Shown piece after piece: positions 35,701 to 48,420 of a stretch of 64,000 nucleotides of DNA. The notes beneath the pieces were generated by a model. The model searched no databases, was not told the origin of the DNA, and saw nothing but the letters and a program-made list of their open reading frames with translations. The position numbers were made by a program, and so were the translations under genes. The DNA comes from Voacanga thouarsii (Eukaryota > Streptophyta > Magnoliopsida > Gentianales > Apocynaceae): positions 3,390,501 to 3,454,500 of the forward strand of contig JANUWF010001281.1 in NCBI GenBank assembly GCA_026120185.1, written 5' to 3'. The first letter of the stretch is position 1, and the number at the start of each line of letters is the position of its first letter.

Positions 35701-38700
35701 GTCATCAATTAAATGACCGTCGCAAATCTGTCGCTGTTTGCGACGGATTTTTATTCCATTGCAAATTGCGATGCCTTTTTTAGTGACGAACGTAATCTGT
35801 CGCTAAACGCGATTGGCGACGGATTTGGCAGTCGCTAATTTGATTTTTTCCTCGTAGTGATTACACGGGGCATCAGGGAATTAAACTTAGCAATTCTTAT
35901 CAACAAGGACAGCAAGCATAATCTACGTTCTTTAAGGTAGAACACATATAAAAACATATTCAAATGATCCCAAATTTTATAGACACAAACCCAAACATAC
36001 ATAGATTAGATCCGTACCAAAAGTTCCAGCAAATCATGCCCCCAAAAATTGCAACAATTCAGATTATTCCTTACTTAACATTGGTTCAAATGTAATATTA
36101 TTTTCTGTACTAAGGACTTTAAATTTGAACTCAGCTTTAAATCCCAAAATTTCCAGTGTTCTAGGACATATTCCTACCGCAAAATTATCCCAAAATCTTC
36201 CGAAAGTGCTGAGTATAAATGGTACAATCAGTAGGTTGACAATTGTATACAAACATAGCGAAAATCAGTTTTCCTTGTCTATATACATTGCAGATTTTCT
36301 ACAGGTAGTAGCTATGTTTTCAGGTCACAAACTGCTCTCGAAAATCACTCTTCAATTCCATACTAGCATGTTGTAAGTTTCCCTTACCAAGTTCTATAGG
36401 ATTAATTCCTAGTGGTTTAACAATTTATGGCCAAGGTAACATGAAGCAAGAAAAATTCCAGCAAACATAAACTAAGTTCTTTAGGGCAAAACACCTATGA
36501 AAACACTCCGAATAGGTTCAAATTTTGCAGAAATATATTTAACGTGCTAAGAACAAAATACAGTTGGCCAAATCTGCAAAACTCACTCCCACAAATACCA
36601 GAAAATTCTGAACATAAGTTGAGCAAATCTGTCTTAAACTGGCAGCCTAGAAAGATAATTCAAGAACTCCCAATCTATACCTCGTTTTATCCCATCTTTT
36701 CCAGTCTATTAGAGCACACAAAAGGCTGAAATTTCACCATTTCCACCCCCTCAAAACTGTGTATAAATCAGCTTATAAACACAGTCCCAAAGCTGAACAA
36801 GAAAAACACCGATAAAAATGATCTTCATAATTTTCTGTTTTCAAAAAATTCTGCAATAAATCAAATCGTATTAAAACATGATATTCGTGTATTATTCTCC
36901 ACATGAAAAACATGATATTTATGAAATTCAAATCGTCTCGATTTTCTTCGAAAAATTCATGAAAAACATGATATTATTCTCCACATGAAAAACATGATAT
37001 TCATGTATATTAAAACAAGTTTCAGATAGGTTCTTGGAAAATCAAATCGTCTCCTGCATTTTCTTGGGGTCTGTCGACAACCATCACATCAAACAGCAAA
37101 ATCTCCAGCTTTGAACAGGATACTTTAAGCATCAAGAAAAAGGGTATATAAATTCAATTCTTCAAGGAAACTGAACTCAATCATGCATAGGAAATAGACG
37201 AAGCATGGGCACTCAAGTTCTATCATTTTGCATTCAAGAAATATCTAGGAATTCACATTCAAGGTTTCACATTCTTTAGAAGCAAAATTCTGATTACATA
37301 ACCAATTCCTATGCAGCTATAAATATGCATATACGATTTTCTTTACTGATTTCCTTTCAAGAAAATAGCCCTTAACAATCATGAGAACTAATCAAAACCA
37401 GTACTCCCAAACCTTAACCATATTTCATGCAAGGGAATCCTCAAGAAACTCCCACATGATGCGAAATATCTAACAGCCCTCGTGATCAGTATATTCATTA
37501 AAAAAAAAATCTCTTTTCGAAAAATCATTCCGTTATGCATGTGCACAAGAAGAGGGTCCAGCAATTCAACATACCTTACAAACTCCAATCAAAATTTTGC
37601 ACACAAGGAAGCAAATCAGAAAATCAGAAATCTTAGCATATACACTCGTGCAAAGCTGTCGGCCAACTAAAAATACTCATGATCAAAATTGCTGAACTCA
37701 CCTTGATAAGTATAAAATTTGGAAATTAAAAATGATAGGTAGCTAGAGTTTTTAGGAGGAAAATCAGGACTTCAAAGTCACGTGAAAAATCTGAAGTTCT
37801 AACTTTCCAAAGAAAACAAAATCCTTGATAGATGGGTGGTGGATGTCGGCCATGAAGAGAAGCTAACAAAATGTAGGAGTTTTCAAATTCAAAATGTAAT
37901 GGATGATGTAAGGAAAATCAAGCAAGGTTGACAGCAAGGAGAATAAAATTTTCAAGAAAATTTGAAGCTTCAAAAAGGATGATAAAATTTGGGATATCGG
38001 GAAGTTTGTAAAGAGCAGCTGAAATAGAAAATAAATCAAGTTTTCATATGATAGATGAAGATTACAGGATCTTTAAGAATACCAAAGCATCGAAATAATA
38101 GAATTTATTTAAAAAGGCAAATAAAAGTTTGAGATGTCAAAAAGATAAAATGGAGACTAATTGTCCTAAAGTTTGAAGATAATATTGTCCATCTTCAATA
38201 TAAAAAAATAAAATACAAGGTACTTAAGAAAATTAGGAGTAGCGGTCATCCTAGTGAAAAATCTAGGAAAATAAAATTCCATTGATTTGGGTAAGCTGAA
38301 AAAAAATATGCTCAAGGTAATTTCTTTTTTTATATAAAAAGAAAAAAAGAAAAGCAAATCTCAGTCTAATTGGAAGAAATAAAGCTGGGAATTAAGGAAA
38401 ACAAAATGGCGGCAAGTAAAAGGTACATTAAGAAAAGATTTCTAAAATTTTCTATATATGTAATGACCAAGATTTATAAGAGTTTGTACACTCCAACAAA
38501 ATGCAAAAATGGATAATTTCCATGGAAAAGTTTTGAAGGTCTAGGGTTTAAAGCTCAGCTATAACTATAATATTTGTTTGTGCTGTAGTTTTTTTCAAAA
38601 ATAAACCTCCAATCATGAAAATAATTCCATGCAAGATATTTTACGACATAATATTCACATAACGCTTCCCACTCCTACTAAATCACAAAAAAGAAAAAAA

Positions 38701-38916
38701 GAATAATTCATTACATTACACATTCAAATAAATTTAAAGTACTCAGACAAGATATTAGCACAATTCCAAGAGTTTTAAATATGCATATGTCATCAAAATA
38801 CAAATTCATAGATTTACGAAATAGTCATATAACATGTTCGGATGCACATGTTCATACTCAATGTATGTTTTTTTTTCCATAAACTAGGTGTTACTAGAGT
38901 GGGATATTACAACTAT

Positions 38917-39462
38917 TTGCAACTTATATGAATCACTTGATTTGTATTCTTGAATTAGGAGATAAGATGAAGCTTACTAAATAGATATGGATTTATTTAA
39001 TCTAACTTCGATAGCCTTAGTTTTATTTATTCAAATATATGGATTTACACAAGTTTAGCCTAGCTGAATGATCATGAACTGAATTCTTATTTCAATAGAA
39101 AATGAATATCTTTTCCAATAGCAATCATTATTGCAAAAATCTACTCTTGATAGACACGCTTTTTGGCTTGGAGCACTTTTAGTGTTGAAACTATGCTTGA
39201 GGACAAGTAAAAGTTTAAGTATGGGAAAGTAATAATTGTTCATTATATGCATATTTTACATATCACTTGTATTTCAAAGTCTTTAAAACTCATTCTAAAT
39301 TGCTACTTAATCCTCCATTTTCTCCTTGCTTTTGGTAGGTTGAAAAGGTTAAGATTAGACAAGGATTCAAGGAGAAAAAGATTGAAAAAAGCTAAACTGA
39401 AGCTCCACAACACCATTAAGATCACTGTGCACGCAGCTGTACACTACCTGAATGTCAGAAGT
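38917..39462 (+). other. 3' end of an older Athila/Tat-like gypsy element
   Basis: GCTTGAGGACAAGTAAAAG and TTTAAGTATGGGAAAG (39195-39228) match the conserved wording just before the polypurine tract and 3' LTR of plant Tat/Athila-type elements. The same phrase is seen in decayed form at about 20487-20520. Sequence from about 39230 would be its 3' LTR, cut at 39462 by a CACTA element. Confidence 0.5.
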
Positions 39463-39989
39463 CATTACCAAAAAACAAAAAAAAAAAAAAAGTTCTATAT
39501 ATGATGCAAGTATTTACAGCGGTCTTATAGCTGTCACAAATGGAGGTTATATATGACAGACCGTTGAATATAATTATTAAAAATGACGGTTTTCAAACCA
39601 TCATATTTAATCTAATATTTGTGATAGACCGTCATATATATTATAGTAAACACGATGGCTTGTCACAAAAGGTTATTATATACGACGGTTTTGAGGCCGT
39701 CACAAACAAATGGTTATATACAAAGGTCTTGCATTTATTTATGATATTTTTGTGACCGTCTCAAAAAATAAAGTATTTACGGTAGTTATTTTACAATAGT
39801 TTTGCGAGTGTCTGTCGTGAAAGGTTAATATATACATTGGCCTGGAGGCCGCCGTAAATGCACAGATATATACGATGGTCTTGCTATTATTTACGATAGT
39901 TCATTGGTCGTCGTAAAAAATATATTATTTATGATGGTTCTTTTATATTCAAATTCCCTCAAAATTCAAGTTCTGATTACCTTCAAATT

Positions 39990-40528
39990 TTGATATAATC
40001 CTTTTTTAAAATAATTTTAACAAATCTAACGGTGGAATCGTTAATTTGATATGCTTACGTTTATAAATGCATTAGGTTTTAGGCTCTTATATAGAGATTA
40101 TGCTAGATCACATGATAAAATATATCTAATTACTTTCAAAGTTGGTTATAATACTTTTTTTAAATAATTTTAATAAATCTAACAGTTGGATCATTAATTT
40201 GATATGCATCTCTTTGTAAATGTATTACATTTTAGGCATTTTAAAGAGATTGTGCTAGATTATGTGGCAAAATTGTCCGATTAACTTCAAATTTGGTATT
40301 AATACTTTTTCTAACAATTTCAACAAATTTAACGGTTAGATAATTAATTTGATATGCCTATCTCTATAAATACATTATTTTTTTATATATATTATGCTAG
40401 ATTTTGTGCCAAAATATATCCAACTACCTTCAAATTTGGTAGTAACACTTTTCTTAGCAATTTAAACAAAGTTTATAGTTTAATCATTAATTTGATATGG
40501 CTACATTTGTAAATAGTTTAGGTTTTGG

Positions 40529-40565
<37 letters not shown>

Positions 40566-42795
40566 CTAGATTATGTGCAAACTATATCCAATAACTTTCA
40601 AATTTGGTTATAACACTTTACTTAGCAAGTTTAACAAATCTAATAGTTAGATCATTAATTTGATATGCCTATCTTTGTAAATGCTTTATGTTTTGGGCAT
40701 TTTTATAGATATTATCCTCGATTAGATGGTAAAATAAATCTGATTAATTTTAAATTTGGTCATAACACTTTTTTTAGCAAGTTAAACAAATCTAATGGTT
40801 GGATCATGAATTTGATACACTTATCCTTGTAAATGCATTATGTGTTGGGAATTTTTTAGAGATTATGCTAGATTATGTGGTAAAATATATCCAATTACTT
40901 CAAATTTAGTCCTAACACTTTTTTTAGCAAGTTCAATAGATCTAATGATTGGATCATTAATTTGATACGCCCGTCTTTGTAAATACGTTATGTTTTGGTC
41001 ATTTTTATAGAGATTATATAAGATTACATCGCAAAATAAATCTTATTACCTTCAAATTTGGTATAACATTTTTCATAGCAAGTTCAACAAATCTAATTGT
41101 TGGATTGTCAATTTGATACGCCAATATTTGTAAATGTGTTAGGTTTTGAGTATTTTTATAGAGATTTTGCTAGATTACATGTCAAAATATATATGATTAT
41201 CTTTAAATAAGGTCATAACACTTTTCATAAAATCTAACGATTAGATCATTAATTTGATACACCTATCTTTGTAAATACATTAAGTTTTGGGAATTTTTAC
41301 AGATATTAAGGTAGATTATGTGGAAAAATATATTTAATTACCTTTAAGTTTGGTCATAACATTTTTCTTAGCAAGTTTAAGAAATTTAACAGTTGATCGT
41401 TAATTTGATATCCTTATTTTTATAAATGCGTTAAGTTTTGGGCTTTTATAGAGATTATTTTAGATTACATGGAAAAATATATCTGATTACCATCAAATTT
41501 AGTCATAACACTTTTCTTTGCAAGTTCAATAGATCTAATAGTCGGATCATTAAGTTGATGCACCTATACTTGTAAATGCATTAGGTTTTAGGTATTTTTT
41601 TAGGAATTGTGCTAGATTAAGTGCCAAAATATATCCGATTATTTTTTAATTTGCTCAAAAGACTTCTTTTTCACAATTTAATAGATCTAATGATTAGATC
41701 GTTAATTTAACATGCATATCTTTGTAAATGTGTAAAGGTTTGGGCATTTTTATAGAGATTACTCTAAATTATGTGGCAAAGTTTATCTTATTATCTTCAT
41801 ATTTGATCATAATACCTTCATTAACAATTTCAATAGATCTAACGATCTAATAATTTCATATTTAGTAAATGTGTTAGGTGTTAGGCATTTTAATAGAGAT
41901 TATTTTAGATTACATACCAAAATATATTTGAGTACCTTTAAATTTCATCATAACACTTTTCTTAGAAAATTTAATACATATAACGGTTGTATTGTTAACT
42001 TGATATGTCTAGCTTTGTAAATGCACTAAGTATTGGGCATTTTAATAGAGATTATGCTAGATTACACACCAAAATATATCCGATTACTATCAAATTTGGT
42101 CATAACACATTTTTTGGCAGGTTTGATAGATCTAACAGTTTAATCATTAATTTAACAAGCCTATATTTGTAAATGCAGTAGGTTTTAGTCATTTTTATAG
42201 AGATTATACTAGATTACATGGCTAAATATATCTGATTATCTTCAAATTTGGTTATAACACTTTTCATAGTAAGTTCAAAAATCTAACGGTTGAGTTATTA
42301 ATTTGATCTGCCTATATTTGTAAATATGTTAGGTTTTGGACATTTTTATAGAGATTATGCTAGAATACATGGCAAAATATATTCAATTATCTTCAATTTT
42401 GGTCATAAAACTTCTCTTAGCAAGCTTAACAGATTTTACGATTGGATCGTTAATTTAATACATTTATCTTTGTAAATGCATTTGATTTTGGGTATTTTTA
42501 TAGAGATTATTCTATATTACGTAGAAAAATATATCTGATTATTTTCAAATTTGGTCATAATACTTTTCTTAGCATGTTTAGCAGATCTAATAGTTGGATA
42601 GTTAATTTGATGCACCTATCTTTGTAAATATGTTAGGTTTTGAGCATTTTTATAGAAATTATTCTAGATTGCGGGGCAAAAATATCTGATTATTTTCAAA
42701 CTTAGTCATAATACTTTACTTAGAAAGTTCAATAGATCGAATGATTAAATTATTAATTTGATACACATATCTTTGTAAATCTATTAGGTTTTAGG
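39990..42795. repeat. ~152-bp tandem array inside the CACTA element (about 18 units)
   Basis: The units repeat TTATGCTAGATTA, CAAAATATATCCGATTACC, TTCAAATTTGGTCATAAC, CAAATCTAACGGTTGGATCG, TTAATTTGATACGCCTATC and TTTGTAAATGCGTTAGGTTT. This is recognisably the same unit as at 20905-25310. Group-specific changes (ATTTTTATAGAGATTAT here, ATTTTTCTAGATATTAT there) show separate expansion after a common origin. Confidence 0.9.
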
Positions 42796-42971
42796 CCACA
42801 AAAATACACACATATATATTTGTGTAATATATATATATGTGTGTATATATATATATATATAAAGAAATATATTTGTATGTATTTATATTTGTATGAGTTG
42901 TATACATATGTATATATATTTAAATATGTGGTGTGTGTGTGTGTGTGTATGTATGTATATTATTTTATATT

Positions 42972-43008
<37 letters not shown>

Positions 43009-43042
43009 AGTATATTAATTGTGTGTGTGTGTGTGTGTGTGT
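42796..43042. repeat. (AT)n/(GT)n microsatellite
   Basis: Alternating AT and GT runs directly follow the last array unit. One frame stays open through it (42820-43047) with no protein-like composition. Confidence 0.9.
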
Positions 43043-44570
43043 ATTGAAGTGTTTGAATTTGGGAATAAAAATCATATAAAAATAAGCATATTTCTAATCA
43101 AGTTTAAATTAAAATATTAATCCCAAATTACACATATGAGCAAGCGTACTCATCATTAAGTATAGCATAGGGTTTAAAATGAGTGTTCATCCTCAAGGAA
43201 CAAGTACGCCTTTATCACTTTTTTTTCATTGTTTAACCGACTCAATAAAGTGAATAAGAATAAAAAGGAAAATAAAATAAAATAAAAGAATATATACATG
43301 TCAAGGATGAAGAATTATGTAACTCAAACTATTATTTTGACAAACATGACCTTAGAATACCTAACCATTATCATAACTAATCATTCTCTTGGCATCATAA
43401 AGGATTAAGATAGATTCACTTCTTTTTCAATCCATGAAATCACTATCTTTTAGACAAATTAGCATCACATATTCTGTCTCAACTAATTCACCCAAAAGAT
43501 GCATTGACCACAATCCTTGATTAAATCTCCATATCCTAGCAAACTTAAAACATGAAATTAACTAATGAATCCATATTCTGGCAGACATCAGTTAACCTCT
43601 AATTACCCAGTTCTTAGCAATTTACCCTCTTTTCAAGCAAGTTAAGAGACAACAAATATGAAATTAATGAATTGAAACCACTATCAACCCCTTTTCCAAG
43701 CAAGTTAATAGAAGAAACAACAAATTAATCTCGTAATTAGCATAAGTAATTAAATACCAATAATAACAATCAATTAATCAAAAGATCAAAGTAACTCTAA
43801 AAATCATGAATACCTAAAACAATGTTAAATTACAATAAAACAATTAATACATCATTGTTCAAGAAATGAAAATAATGTTAAAAAGAAAGCACTCATAGAC
43901 AAGCCTCTAATTTCTTCCTTCGTAGACCCTCTTGTACAATCCTCCTTGATCTGAGTGAATTCCTCCTTGAATCCGTTGATTTTCCCTTTTTCCTTGTGTT
44001 TTTCCCCTATTTATAGGCTTTAGAAGTGCCTAAATTTGTCCTTCTGGGATTTCTGACCGAATAGAAGTAGGAAAATACTAAAACTCTACAAATTGCCAAA
44101 AAAAAAAAAATGCACATGAAAATTGAGGCACTGCCTCAGTACCAGTGCACAGCCGGCGCCGCCTGTCCTGCCTAGGGCCAACACTGGTTGTGTTCTACTT
44201 CTCCGTCCGTTTGCCGTTTTCTCTTGATTTATGCGCCAATTCTTTCAGGGTGCAGCCGGCGCCGCCTCTGAGCTCCCAACCGGCACTGACTGTGTTCTGT
44301 TTAGCTCTATTTCACCAATTTTTTTATCGTCTCGACGTGTGTGCTAGCAGCATGTGGCCGGCGCCAGTTCTTCTGTCCTGGCCAGCGCCACTTGTATTCT
44401 GTTTAGCAACGTTTTTGCCTTATTTTACCCCTAAAATCTGAAATAATACAAAAAATACCTTTTTAAGGATAAAATCTCAAATATGTAGGAATATGACCAG
44501 TTATTGAACACAATGTATCACAAAATGGCCTCAAATAACTAGAAAATATATGATTAATTTAGATCATATC

Positions 44571-44571
<1 letters not shown>
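43043..44571. other. Unassigned block between two AT/GT microsatellites
   Basis: This is non-repetitive sequence with a GC-rich stretch (about 44140-44400) in which GGCGCC recurs four times at roughly 80-100-bp spacing. The right end, AGATCATATCA (44561-44571), equals the right end of the solo LTR at 46996-48202 (AAGATCATATCA), so it may be a related LTR. Its left end was not found. Confidence 0.4.
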
Positions 44572-44642
<71 letters not shown>

Positions 44643-44746
44643 ATTAAAATAGTTTATTAATATATATATGTATATATATACACACATACACACATACATA
44701 TATATATATATATATATGTATATGTGTGTGTGTGTGTGTGTGTGTT
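44572..44746. repeat. (AT)n/(GT)n microsatellite
   Basis: AT and GT runs near the right end of the CACTA element mirror those at 42796-43042. Confidence 0.9.
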
Positions 44747-44997
44747 TATAGCATTGACAATGACGTCATCATATACGGCACTTTTTGTGAGTTTTTTACG
44801 ACAAAATTATGGAACCATCGTATAACCCGTTGTAAATAGTATAAATGATGGGTTTTAGGCTATAAACGACACTAATATATGGGACAGCCCAAAAACCGTC
44901 GTATGCACCGTTATATATGGTTTGTACGACAATTTTCTAAGTATTTACAGCGATCCTAGGACCGCCGTAAATGCTCTTTTTTTTTTTTGTAGTGAAT

Positions 44998-46388
44998 CAC
45001 AATATTGGGATTTCACAGTGCCGTGTCCATCACCTTCCACGTTGCCATGCACCTTCAGGATTTAAAAATATCAAGACTTCTGGGCTTCGACAGTGTTGTG
45101 TATCTCACCTTTGACGCATCAGTGCATGTTTATAGCATAGAATTAATTCAAGTGTCACGACGTCGTTTCAAGGTTGGTATAGGAACAACAAAGTATGCAT
45201 GGCGACGTGCAGAACACCTTCCATGGCATGGCGACGTGTAGAACACCTTCAATGGCACTGTGCAACATCGCAGATAACCCCCTATTCTGTAGAATTTTAG
45301 GGATTCGAGGAAACAACCTATAAATACCATTTTATAGTCAGATATAGTGGTAGCCACCAACAAAATACCTCTGAGAACCTCTTGGAAACACAAGGAAAAG
45401 CCAAGAAGAAAAGATCAAGGAGAATTTGAGTAGAAGAGGAGCACCCAAAGGAAGATTGCAAAGTAGAAGAGAAACTTTGTCTATGAGTTTTCTTTTTCTC
45501 CCATTTGTAATTTAATTTTGTTAATGTGAAATTTATTTGATTTAAGTTGTAATTAAAGGGTTGTACCACATTTTACTCTTGTATTAGATGTTTATTTGAT
45601 TTATTGATTTCTATTTTGAGTAATCTATTACTTGGGTTTGATTGATTGGATTGTTTGATTGGGTAATTCTCTTATATTGAACTTGAAAAATGATGTATGA
45701 AATGGGTTCTCTTTTATGTTAATTCAATAGATTTATTTTCCATTGATGAATTTGAGAAATGATTTTGGGGATTGAGAACTTTTTGGTAGATGAGGTTATG
45801 GAATCACCTAGAGATAGGGATTCTACAGCTTTTTTTGCTCAGATTTGGATTTTCTTGATTTTTGTACATCCTTAGGTTCATTTTGTATGATAGAGATGTT
45901 TATGGATTAGGTCTAATGGTAAGAATTTCACAACTTCAGAGAGTGTGAATTTTACATTATTTTAGAAATCTTGCCAATGCTTGAATTTGATCTTAATTGA
46001 TTAAACGATGTTTTGTAATTGAATATTTGTGGGGGAATTCTCCTGAATTACATAGCTAATCTTACTTGAATATTGTCTTGTGATCTTACAGACTTCATTT
46101 TGTAAATTGGTTTGATGTATTCGTGTGGTAGTCCTTTGTACTTAATTAGCAGTAATTAGTCATTTTGCTTCTTTATTTTGGTTGATTGAATAATAGAACT
46201 TTTGTAGAAGTATGGGTAGTTGATATCCTATCTCGAGGATTTTTTATACTTACCAATTATACTCTATATTATATGATGTGTATACTTGCCCAATTATGTA
46301 TGTATGTGAGTTAAATTGGTATTTCAATTTAAAACTTAATTGTGCATTAGATATATTTTCTATGCAAGCAAAGCACACACAATATTGA
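44998..46388 (+). other. Likely continuation of the older gypsy LTR or leader
   Basis: This sequence continues after the CACTA element. It has a possible leader reading (GCCACCAACAAAATACCTC, purine-rich 45395-45480) and T-rich sequence, with no pol motifs. It resembles the LTR or leader of an Athila/Tat-type element by composition and by its place after 38917-39462. The ORFs at 45005, 45148 and 45318 overlap one another on both strands and show no domain. It ends where the copia LTR fragment begins. Confidence 0.35.
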
Positions 46389-48402
46389 GAATAATGTATC
46401 TTTTGGTCCTTAACATAGCTCAAGTAATCTTAGTAAATTTATTTACTATCTGGGCTTATTAGGTGAAATTAATAGTAGAAGAATTATTCTAGGAGTCCAA
46501 TAATTATTTATTTGGGAAAAAATAATATATTGTACTGATTTAATTAAATTAGTTTATTAATTAATTAACTTGTGAAGTTTTATATTGGGTCCAAGTGGAT
46601 CAATTAATTAATATTAGTCATGGGCTAATTAGATTAAAAACTTGGCCCATAAGGTTGTGTGTGGGATGCTATCCAGGTTTTAGGAACTTTAGTAGTCGTT
46701 GCATGTAATAAAAATGAAAGGAGACGGTGGCCTAAAGAAGTTAAGAAAAAGGAACCTATTATTTTATGTTGTGTATATGTGCATGCAGTACACGGTATAG
46801 ATAAGTAATTGGAAAAAGGAAAAAAAAAAAAGCTTGTGTCTTCTGATTGCCTTGTTCTTCTTTTTACTTAAAAGCTCTCATATAGTTTCTTCCATTAGTT
46901 TTTCATCCTATATTCCACACTCACTGGTGGTTAGTCTATAGGAGATTCGAGAATACTTTGGAAGATTAAAAGTTAACAATCTTGGTGCGTGTATTTGATA
47001 GGAATCGCCCTAGGCATGAAGGCCACTCAAAAGAAGACAAAGAGAAATCCAAACCACAGCTCATGGCACCTTGGGTGATATCCATTTTCAAAAGGTTTCA
47101 ATAGGAGCTTAAGCCAACCAAGCCAACAAACTAAGGGCCAAGAGAATGATGAAGGAGTGGATAAAGAAAGGAAGGCCAAAATGAGTACAAAGAAAGTAAC
47201 AATCCTTGTGGAAGGTCAAGCAAACAAATGAACAAGGATTAAAGGGCAAACGGGCAAATGAAGAATGCGACCCAAGAGAGCTTCAAATGGAAATAATCTT
47301 GGATTCAAAACTATTTAGAAGATAAAGGGAATGCATGGAAAAGGAATATAAGGAATGGAGATCAAATGAGCAGGAATTGGAGTGCTTAGAGCTAACTCGG
47401 TGCCAGCTTAGATCGACTGACCAGGCGCCAGCAGTGATCTACAAAATTTCTCAATTTTTTGGTGCACGCACTGTTTGAGCAGATTGGACCCAGTGTCGGC
47501 CCTAATAGCCCGACCCGACGCCAGCTGTGGACTGGCTAAGTCCCGTTTTTATTGTTCCGACTTTTGTGCATGAGAACTGTTCTTCCAAATTGGACTCGGC
47601 ACTACCTTAGGAGATATACCCGGTGCCTGCTTTGTTTTGGAACCCAAACCCTTGATGTTTTATAGCTATTTTTGGGTCATTTTGTAATATTTAAAAGTGT
47701 TTAGTTCAAAAACAGAACATTCTTTTATAATACTTTGTATTAGGTTATGTTTGGGGAGTATAAATACTCTATTATAACATTGTAAACCAAGAACTTTTAG
47801 AGGCATATGAAATTGTGAGAGTTCAAGAACTCTTTGAGAGCTTTGAAGAGGGTGATCCTCTTGGGTAATGTCCATTAAACATCAAGACTAAATCAAAGGA
47901 TTTAGTCCAATCTTTGATCTTATCTCTAAATCTTAAGTGATAATCTCAATTTCATCTATATTCTTATGTGCTAGGTTGCTTAGTGTGTTTGATAGGATTG
48001 AGTTATGTGCCTTCAAATTTCTATCCGTAGTGTTCTAATCTATAGTTAGATTAGGGTGTTAAGGTGTCTTTAAAGTAGGTTAGATTCACATTATCACAAG
48101 AGTGTTAATTTCCTAGCATTTTAGTGTTATTGTGTGTGGGTTTGGTAGGTTTCTTGTCCTTGAGTTTATTCCAAAAGTTTGGTGTTTCCTAAGATCATAT
48201 CAGTATTTGATGTGAAGAGTTGACACTTAGTTAGGATTCCCGCAAAATAATTAATTGTGATAAAACTAAGGTGTTCCATCTAATCCAATACCTCTGGTTG
48301 TTCAATCGAAGCACTCTAAAAATAGGTTTTTCTAGATTATGTACGGAAAAAATTTTAAATTACATGTTTCCACTTTGTATTTTATTTTTCCGCGATCCTT
48401 CA
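46389..48402 (+). repeat. Truncated 5' LTR of the copia element
   Basis: It is homologous to 58983-59827 of the 3' LTR and ends GCGATCCTTCA just before the primer site. The upstream ~0.9 kb present in the 3' LTR is absent. A 1.2-kb solo LTR (46996-48202) interrupts it. Confidence 0.8.
46996..48202 (+). mobile_element. 1.2-kb solo LTR with GTATT target duplication
   Basis: The ends are TGATAGGAATC (46996) and AAGATCATATCA (48202). GTATT flanks both sides (46991-46995 and 48203-48207). The uninterrupted sequence is available in the 3' LTR of the host element near 59625, where this block is absent. A GC-rich patch (47395-47620) contains CAGGCGCCAGC and similar decayed GGCGCC motifs. The superfamily is not determined. 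Orientation is taken as plus only because both ends fit TG...CA. Confidence 0.8.
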
Positions 48403-48404
48403 AA

Positions 48405-48420
48405 TGGTATTAGAGTTTGG
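48405..48420 (+). other. Primer binding site of the copia element
   Basis: TGGTATTAGAGTTTGG lies three bases from the LTR end. It matches the initiator tRNA-Met primer site with two C-to-T type changes. Confidence 0.8.

Larger units (their letters stand above)
32296..35859. mobile_element. 3.56-kb non-autonomous CACTA transposon
   Basis: CACTACAAGAAAAACATCAA at 32296 is matched by the inverse of CACTACGAGGAAAAAATCAA at 35859. The terminal repeats are about 28 bp with a few mismatches. ATT flanks both sides (32293-32295 and 35860-35862). The inside holds tandem units built from GCAAATCCGTCGC/GCGACGGATTTGC, a large AT/GT microsatellite (about 34007-34490), a tRNA-like segment (35035-35115) and a second array (35215-35700). 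There is no transposase ORF, so it must have moved by a transposase supplied elsewhere. Confidence 0.9.
30541..38911 (-). mobile_element. Reversed Tekay-type solo LTR (about 4.8 kb without insert)
   Basis: The insert begins TGTAACACC at 30541 and ends GATATTACA at 38911, so read on the minus strand it runs TGTAATATCCCAC...GGTGTTACA, the same ends as element A's LTR. ACTAT flanks both sides (30536-30540 and 38912-38916). The U5 block complement (30585-30625), an acceptor-like site (30762), GTTGAGTACTCA-like remains (about 31523-31540) and a consensus donor (AAG|GTAAGT, 32024) are in the usual order. Its sequence diverges from both other long-LTR families, so it is a third family. A CACTA element splits it at 32295. 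No internal region is present. Confidence 0.9.
39463..44994. mobile_element. 5.5-kb CACTA-like transposon carrying a satellite array
   Basis: The right end reads CCGCCGTAAATGC-T(n)-GTAGTG (44994). The left end is a decayed CATTACCAAAAAAC at 39463, followed by TATTTACAGCGGTC, the inverse counterpart of the right subterminal wording. AGT (39460-39462) and AAT (44995-44997) are a 2-of-3 matching target duplication. Subterminal motifs such as ACGGTTT and GACCGTC recur in both orientations. The inside holds a ~152-bp-type array, AT/GT microsatellites and a 1.5-kb unassigned block. No transposase was found. Confidence 0.7.

Noticed and set aside
45005..45569. Three overlapping ORFs on both strands
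   Set aside because: Mutually overlapping frames in leader/LTR-like sequence with no domain. Treated as chance ORFs.
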